From JBBROS01 sp965260935 (GTDB taxonomy: Bacteria > Pseudomonadota > Alphaproteobacteria > Acetobacterales > Acetobacteraceae): DNA of 64,000 nt. Below, one piece after another: positions 59,749-64,000 of this stretch. The DNA lies in contig OZ253374.1 of assembly GCA_965260935.1 (NCBI GenBank), positions 1,922,001 to 1,986,000 on the forward strand. The letters run 5' to 3'. A model generated the notes under the pieces. That model was not told the origin of the DNA. It ran no database searches and was given only the letters and a program-made list of their open reading frames with translations. The position numbers were made by a program, and so were the translations under genes. The stretch's first letter is position 1, and each line of letters begins with the position of its first letter.

Positions 59749-60108
59749 TCAAAACATGTTCAATGACAACCGTGCATCCTCGGTCATCCGGCTCGGATCC
59801 CATGGCGGGTCCCATACCGTCTGCACGTCGCACGACGCGCATCCCGGCACCGCCATGATCGCGTCATGCACCATCACCGGCAACTCCTGCGCGCTCGGGC
59901 AGCCGGGCGCGGTCAAGGTCATCTCGACCTTCACGGCGTTGTCGTCGCCGATCTCGACGGCGTAGATCAGGCCGAGCTCGTAGATGTTGACCGGGATTTC
60001 CGGGTCGTAGACCGTGGAGATCGCCTCCAGCACGGAATCCTCGGTCGGCTTCGCGTCCGCCGTGCCCGCCGCCTGGTCGTCCGGCGTCCAACTCGTCATG
60101 TCATTCAC
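59749..60108 (-). CDS. SUF-associated DUF59/MIP18-family protein
   Basis: 119 residues from GTG 60108 (overlapping the sufU stop); ATG 60099 is an alternative. VLEAISTVYDPEIPVNIYELGLIY, the LTAPGCPSAQELPVMV loop with its Cys, and VQTVWDPPWDPSRM are the conserved MIP18/SufT-type elements. Such proteins help the maturation of iron-sulfur enzymes and are regularly found at this place in suf operons. Confidence 0.93.
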   Translation of the reverse strand: MNDMTSWTPDDQAAGTADAKPTEDSVLEAISTVYDPEIPVNIYELGLIYAVEIGDDNAVKVEMTLTAPGCPSAQELPVMVHDAIMAVPGCASCDVQTVWDPPWDPSRMTEDARLSLNMF

Positions 60109-60550
60109 TGGTCGTCTCCTCGGCTCCGTCGAGCGCGGCCACCAACGCCGCCCAGGGCAGCGTCACGCACCGGACCCGCGAGGGATATTCGTGCACGGCC
60201 GACAGCGGCTTCAAGCCCTGCAAGGCAGCGTCGCACCCGGCGCACTGCCCGGTCCGCGCCATGGCTTCCACCTCGGTTGCCATGCGCCGCACGTCGTCGC
60301 CGGACCGCCCGGCGACCACTTCGCACATCAGGTCGGCGCTGGCTTTGGTCAGCTCGCATCCCCGCGCCTCGAAGCCGGCCTCGCCGACCCGCCCGCCGTC
60401 GCGGCGCACGAACACCGTTATCCGGTCGCCGCACATCGGATTGTCGCCGCGCGCTGTCCGGTCGAAGCCGTCCGGCCTTGCAGCGAACCGCGGCGCGCGG
60501 CCGTGCGCCCGGATTTCCTCGCTGTAAAGGTCGCGCACGTCCTCGAACAT
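60101..60550 (-). CDS. sufU: Sulfurtransferase SufU
   Basis: 149 residues, ATG 60550 overlapping the sufS stop (TGATG). The zinc ligands are in place: Cys and Asp in NPMCGDRITVF, Cys in GCELTKASADLM and Cys in RVRCVTLPW. An extra CxxC occurs in TGQCAGCDAAL. SufU takes sulfur from SufS and hands it to SufBCD, replacing SufE. SufU was first studied in Gram-positive bacteria but also occurs in alphaproteobacteria. Confidence 0.94.
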   Translation of the reverse strand: MFEDVRDLYSEEIRAHGRAPRFAARPDGFDRTARGDNPMCGDRITVFVRRDGGRVGEAGFEARGCELTKASADLMCEVVAGRSGDDVRRMATEVEAMARTGQCAGCDAALQGLKPLSAVHEYPSRVRCVTLPWAALVAALDGAEETTSE

Positions 60551-61791
60551 CAGGCGAAGAACTCCCGCACCCGCGCCAGCGTGTCGGCCAGGGCGTCGAT
60601 CTCCTGCTCCGTCGTGTAGATGCCGCAGCTCGCGCGCGCGCTGCTGTCCACCCCGAGCCGGCGCATCAGCGGCTCGGCGCAATGATTGCCGGCGCGGACC
60701 GCGATGCCTTGGCGGTCGAGCAAGGTGGCGATGTCGTGCGCGTGCGCCCCTTCCATGGTGAAGCTGAACACGCCGCCGCGGTCCTGCGCCGAACCCAGCA
60801 CGCGCAGGCCGGGGATTTCGGCCAGCCGCGAGAGGGCGTGGTCCGTCAACCGGGCCTCGTGCGCTGCGATGGCATCGTAGCCGATCGCCTCGACCCACTC
60901 GATCGCGGCGCCAAGGCCGATCGCCTCCACGATCATCGGCGTGCCGGCCTCGAACTTGTGCGGCACCTCCGCCCAGGTGCTGCGCCCGAAGCTGACGCTG
61001 CCGATCATGTCGCCGCCGCCCATGAACGGCGGCATCGCTTCCAGCAGCTCGCGCCGTGCCCAGAGCACGCCGATGCCCGACGGCCCATACAGCTTGTGGC
61101 CGGTGAAGACGTAGAAATCGGCGTCGATCGCCTGCACGTCCACGGCCCGATGCACCACCGCCTGGCTGCCGTCGAACAATACCTTGGCCCCGTGCGCGTG
61201 GGCGAGCGCCGCGATCCGTGCGGCGGGTGTCACCGTTCCCAGCACGTTGCTCATGTGGGTCATGGCGACCAGACCTACGCGGCCGTCGGCCAGCAGGGCT
61301 TCCAGCGCGTCCATATCGATCTCGCCCGCGTCAGTGATCGGCGCGACCCGCATCTCGATGCCCGTGGCGTCGCGCAGCATCTGCCAGGGCACCAGGTTGG
61401 CGTGGTGCTCCATCTCGCTGATGACCACGGCTTGGCCGGGCTTCATCACGCCGCGCCCATAGCTGTGGGCGACCAGGTTGATCGCTTCAGTGGTGTTCTT
61501 GGTGAACACGATCTCGTCCCGCGAGGGGGCGTTCAGCAGCCGGGCCACCGCGTCCCGCGTCGATTCGTAGGCGTCGGTGGTCCGCTCGCTCATCCAGTGC
61601 AGGCCGCGGTGGACGTTGGCGTATTGCGTTTCCATGGTCTCGACCATGGCATCGATCACCGGTCTCGGCTTCTGCGCGCTGGCGGCGCTGTCCAGGAACA
61701 CGAGCGGCTTGCCCCGGACCGTCTGCGACAGGATCGGGAATTGCGCCCGGATGCGCTCCACGTCGAACGCCGGCTTTGTCATCATATTCAT
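60550..61791 (-). CDS. sufS: Cysteine desulfurase SufS
   Basis: 413 residues, ATG 61791 overlapping the sufD stop. PLP Lys in DFYVFTGHKLYGPSGIG, catalytic Cys in ARASCGIYTTE, and LDSAASAQKPRPVID at the start; SEMEHHANLVPWQ holds the PLP-stacking His. It removes sulfur from L-cysteine, forming a persulfide that SufU accepts. Group II desulfurase length and loop are as expected. Confidence 0.96.
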   Translation of the reverse strand: MNMMTKPAFDVERIRAQFPILSQTVRGKPLVFLDSAASAQKPRPVIDAMVETMETQYANVHRGLHWMSERTTDAYESTRDAVARLLNAPSRDEIVFTKNTTEAINLVAHSYGRGVMKPGQAVVISEMEHHANLVPWQMLRDATGIEMRVAPITDAGEIDMDALEALLADGRVGLVAMTHMSNVLGTVTPAARIAALAHAHGAKVLFDGSQAVVHRAVDVQAIDADFYVFTGHKLYGPSGIGVLWARRELLEAMPPFMGGGDMIGSVSFGRSTWAEVPHKFEAGTPMIVEAIGLGAAIEWVEAIGYDAIAAHEARLTDHALSRLAEIPGLRVLGSAQDRGGVFSFTMEGAHAHDIATLLDRQGIAVRAGNHCAEPLMRRLGVDSSARASCGIYTTEQEIDALADTLARVREFFA

Positions 61792-63032
61792 GCCGATTGC
61801 CGCTCCCACCAGCCCTCAATCGCCGTTTCCAGCAACCCGCGGGCCGTTTCGTCTCCCACGCCTTCCAGTGCCTCGGTCAGGAACGCGCGCACCAGGATGG
61901 CCCGCGCCTCATCGGCCGGGACGCCGCGGCTGCGCAGGTAGAACAACTGGTCGGCATCCAGCTCACCCACGGTCGCGCCGTGGCTGCACTTCACGTCGTC
62001 CGCGTAGATCTCGAGCTGCGGCTTGCAGTCGATCTCGGCTTGCGGCGAGAGCAGCAGCGCCTGGTTCATCTGGTAGCCGTCGGTCTTCTGCGCCGGGCGA
62101 GCAACCTCGATCTTGCCCTGGAACACGCCGCGCGCGCGGCCGTCGACTACGTGCTTCACCGTTTGCCGCGAGGCGCAGTTCGGCGCGTCGTGGGCGACGA
62201 CGGTCGTGATATCCCCGTGCTGCGTGCCCGTCAGCAACTGCGCGCCGTTCAGGTGCACCGCCGCCCCTTCGCCCGTCATGCGCGCGTGGACTTCGCTTCG
62301 CGCCAGTTGTGCGCCGAGCGTCAATGCGAAGCTGTCGTAGGTTCCGCCCCCGGCGATCGTCGCGAACGTCGTGCTGAGGTGGTACGCGTCCGGGCCTTCC
62401 TCCTGCATCCGCACGTGCGTCAGCTTCGCGCCCTCGGCGACGTCGATCTCGAATACGGCGTTGTGCAGGTAGACGCCGGTTCCGCGGTCGATCTCGATCA
62501 GGGTCAGCTTGGCGCCCGCCTCCATCTCGATGGCGTGGCGCGGGTGGAAGTCGGTCGGGCGGTGGACATCCGGCGAGAGCGACAGCAGCACGACAACGCC
62601 GGCATCAACGCCGGCGGGCACGCGTAGCCGGATGCCGTCTTCGGCCAGCATGGTGTTCAGCGCCACCATCGGCCGGCTGGCATCAATTGTAAGCCGGGCG
62701 TCCGAGGCGAAGCTGCCGATTTCGGCCTGGCCGGGCGGCGTCGAGAGCTCGGGCTGATAGCGGCCGTGAACCAGGACGAGGCGCGGAAGGTCAGGCAGCG
62801 TGCCCAAGATGGGCGCGGTCGAGACTTCGGTCAGCGGCTCCTGGAAGCCGATGTCAGCCAGCGGGCGCAAGTCGGTGAAGCGCCAGTCCTCGTTCTTGCG
62901 GGTCGGAAACCCTTGCGGCTTGAACCAGGCGGCTGCCTCGTCGCGCACGGCCACGTCGCCGGGCAACTGCTGCCGCAGCGCCTGGTAGCGTTCCAGGAAC
63001 CCTTCCGCCCCGCTTGCCACCGGGCTGTTCAT
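61788..63032 (-). CDS. sufD: Fe-S assembly scaffold protein SufD
   Basis: 414 residues, ATG 63032 overlapping the sufC stop. N-terminal helical part with GFPTRKNEDWRFTDLRPLA, then the beta-helix core and the C-terminal KCSHGATVGELDADQLFYLRSRG with the conserved KCSHG His. It pairs with SufB in the SufBC2D scaffold and is needed for iron entry. Confidence 0.95.
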   Translation of the reverse strand: MNSPVASGAEGFLERYQALRQQLPGDVAVRDEAAAWFKPQGFPTRKNEDWRFTDLRPLADIGFQEPLTEVSTAPILGTLPDLPRLVLVHGRYQPELSTPPGQAEIGSFASDARLTIDASRPMVALNTMLAEDGIRLRVPAGVDAGVVVLLSLSPDVHRPTDFHPRHAIEMEAGAKLTLIEIDRGTGVYLHNAVFEIDVAEGAKLTHVRMQEEGPDAYHLSTTFATIAGGGTYDSFALTLGAQLARSEVHARMTGEGAAVHLNGAQLLTGTQHGDITTVVAHDAPNCASRQTVKHVVDGRARGVFQGKIEVARPAQKTDGYQMNQALLLSPQAEIDCKPQLEIYADDVKCSHGATVGELDADQLFYLRSRGVPADEARAILVRAFLTEALEGVGDETARGLLETAIEGWWERQSA

Positions 63033-63778
63033 GCTGCCTCCGCCACGACCTGCGCATAGCCGTTCGCTTCCAGCTCGCGCGCCAGTTCCGGCCCGCCGGA
63101 GCGGATGATTTGGCCCCGCGACAGCACGTGCACGCGGTCCGGCACCAGGTGATCCAGCAGCCGCTGGTGGTGCGTGATCACCAGCGCCGAGAACGTCTCG
63201 CTTCGCAACGCGTTGACCCCGTCGGCGACGATCCGCAGGGCGTCGATGTCGAGCCCGCTGTCGGTCTCGTCGAGCACGGCGAGCTTCGGGCGCAGGATCG
63301 CCATTTGCAGCACCTCGTTGCGCTTCTTCTCGCCGCCGCTGAAGCCGACGTTGACGTTGCGCTTCAGCATGTCGTCCGGGAAGTGCAGCCGCTTGCTCTC
63401 GGCGCGGGCCAGCTTGAGGAAGCCTATCGCGTCCAGTTCCGCCTCGCCGCGGGAGCGGCGGACCGCGTTCAGCGCCGTGCGCAGGAAGTTGGCGTTGTTG
63501 ACGCCGGGCAACTCGACGGGGGCTTGGAACGCGAGGAACACGCCGGCGGCGGCCCGCTCCTCGGGTTCCATCGCCAGCAGATCGTGGCCCTCGAACGTCA
63601 CGCTGCCGCTGCCGACCTCGTAGCCCTCGTTGCCGGCCAGCACGTAGCCGAGCGTGCTCTTGCCGGAGCCGTTCGGCCCCATGATGGCGTGAACCTGGCC
63701 CGGCGGCAGATCAAGGTCGATGCCGCGCAGGATCTCCTTGTCGTCAACGCTGGCCCGCAGGCCCTTGATCTCAAGCAT
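63029..63778 (-). CDS. sufC: Fe-S assembly ATPase SufC
   Basis: 249 residues, ATG 63778 overlapping the sufB stop (TAATG). ABC ATPase with Walker A GPNGSGKSTLGYVLAG, SufC-type signature GFSGGEKKRNEVLQMAI and Walker B LAVLDETDSGLDIDALR, plus VITHHQRLLDHLVPDRVHV. It powers shape changes of the SufBD scaffold during cluster assembly. Confidence 0.97.
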   Translation of the reverse strand: MLEIKGLRASVDDKEILRGIDLDLPPGQVHAIMGPNGSGKSTLGYVLAGNEGYEVGSGSVTFEGHDLLAMEPEERAAAGVFLAFQAPVELPGVNNANFLRTALNAVRRSRGEAELDAIGFLKLARAESKRLHFPDDMLKRNVNVGFSGGEKKRNEVLQMAILRPKLAVLDETDSGLDIDALRIVADGVNALRSETFSALVITHHQRLLDHLVPDRVHVLSRGQIIRSGGPELARELEANGYAQVVAEAA

Positions 63779-64000
63779 TATCCAACCGACCCCTCAAGCG
63801 ACACGGCCAGCAGCTTCTGCGCCTCGACCGCAAATTCCATCGGCAGCTCCTTCAGGACATCCTTGCAGAAGCCGTTGACGATCAATCCCACCGCGTCCTC
63901 CTGGCTCAGGCCCCGGCTGCGGCAGTAGAACAACTGGTCCTCGGCGATCTTGGACGTGGTCGCCTCGTGCTCCACCTTCGCCGTCGGGTTGCGCGCCTCG
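63778..64000 (-). CDS. sufB: Fe-S assembly scaffold SufB (partial, N-terminus beyond right edge)
   Basis: Only the last 73 codons are present. NPTAKVEHEATTSKIAEDQL and YCRSRGLSQEDAVGLIVNGF are the conserved SufB C-terminus, including the EHEAT segment. It is the main scaffold on which the cluster is built. The promoter and any IscR- or SufR-type regulator of the operon lie outside the window. Confidence 0.95.
   Translation of the reverse strand, partial: EARNPTAKVEHEATTSKIAEDQLFYCRSRGLSQEDAVGLIVNGFCKDVLKELPMEFAVEAQKLLAVSLEGSVG

Noticed and set aside
1..64000. tRNA, rRNA, CRISPR arrays, prophage or insertion-sequence genes
   Set aside because: No cloverleaf, regularly spaced repeat, transposase, integrase or phage structural gene was seen. 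Small RNAs cannot be excluded by eye.

Overview
The window is a dense, high-GC (roughly two-thirds G+C by eye) bacterial chromosome segment with no phage, insertion sequence, CRISPR array, rRNA or tRNA that I can see. Gene content points to an alphaproteobacterium, most likely from the Rhodospirillales/Acetobacteraceae neighbourhood. This is inferred from an rdgB-rph pair beside hrcA, an NdvA-type glucan exporter, a single-chain indolepyruvate ferredoxin oxidoreductase, formimidoylglutamate deiminase, and a suf operon that uses SufU. GTG and TTG starts and 4-base stop/start overlaps are very common, so most genes sit in tightly coupled operons.

Layout. 1-2850: a CodA-like amidohydrolase cut by the left edge, then a secreted FG-GAP-like protein coupled to an LprI-domain lipoprotein. 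3004-6321: a sugar-type ABC importer (Tat-exported binding protein and two permeases, no ATPase in view). 6342-14406: a minus-strand run of eight coupled genes for a glycan (glycosyltransferases, two tandem CgeB-like proteins, a sugar nucleotidyltransferase, a CmoB-like methyltransferase, a glycoside hydrolase with barrel halves in swapped order, and a CelD-like acetyltransferase), plus a lipoprotein. 14459-20792: nhaA, an AtzG/AtzE-like amidase pair, rdgB-rph, a Gfo/Idh/MocA oxidoreductase and hrcA. 20789-26630: EpmB and EF-P, an inositol-monophosphatase-family enzyme, and an envelope module (OmpA-like, MotA-like, MotB-like). 26617-30718: rpmE, a His/Gly-rich secreted protein, a pyridoxal kinase, an NdvA-like exporter and a CBS protein.

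30785-34393: a monooxygenase-like protein, a broken alpha/beta hydrolase ending in a palindromic element of about 170 bases, a zinc alcohol dehydrogenase and an M20 hydrolase. 34571-37109: divergent hutI and hutF, 28 bases apart. 37106-40766: DUF1275, a DUF6766-like protein, an MFS exporter and a glycosyltransferase-like protein. 40907-45767: a ScfR-type regulator, gamma-glutamyltransferase-like enzyme, TrmO and an amidase. 45748-51804: a two-lobed retropepsin, an acyl-CoA dehydrogenase and a 1140-residue indolepyruvate ferredoxin oxidoreductase, divergent from an Lrp/AsnC regulator. 51804-59264: MarC, a methyltransferase with a heme-oxygenase-like diiron protein, an L,D-transpeptidase pair, a RibA protein, an OmpR-type regulator and a glycosyltransferase-like protein. 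59369-64000: sufA, a DUF59 gene, sufU, sufS, sufD, sufC and the end of sufB, all on the minus strand.

The best candidates for something undescribed are the 6.8-14.4 kb glycan operon with its apparently circularly permuted glycoside hydrolase, and the small methyltransferase/diiron-oxygenase pair at 52.6-54.4 kb. The top-strand G/C balance also changes near 34.4 kb: C-rich on the left, clearly G-rich from about 34.5 to 51 kb regardless of gene direction.
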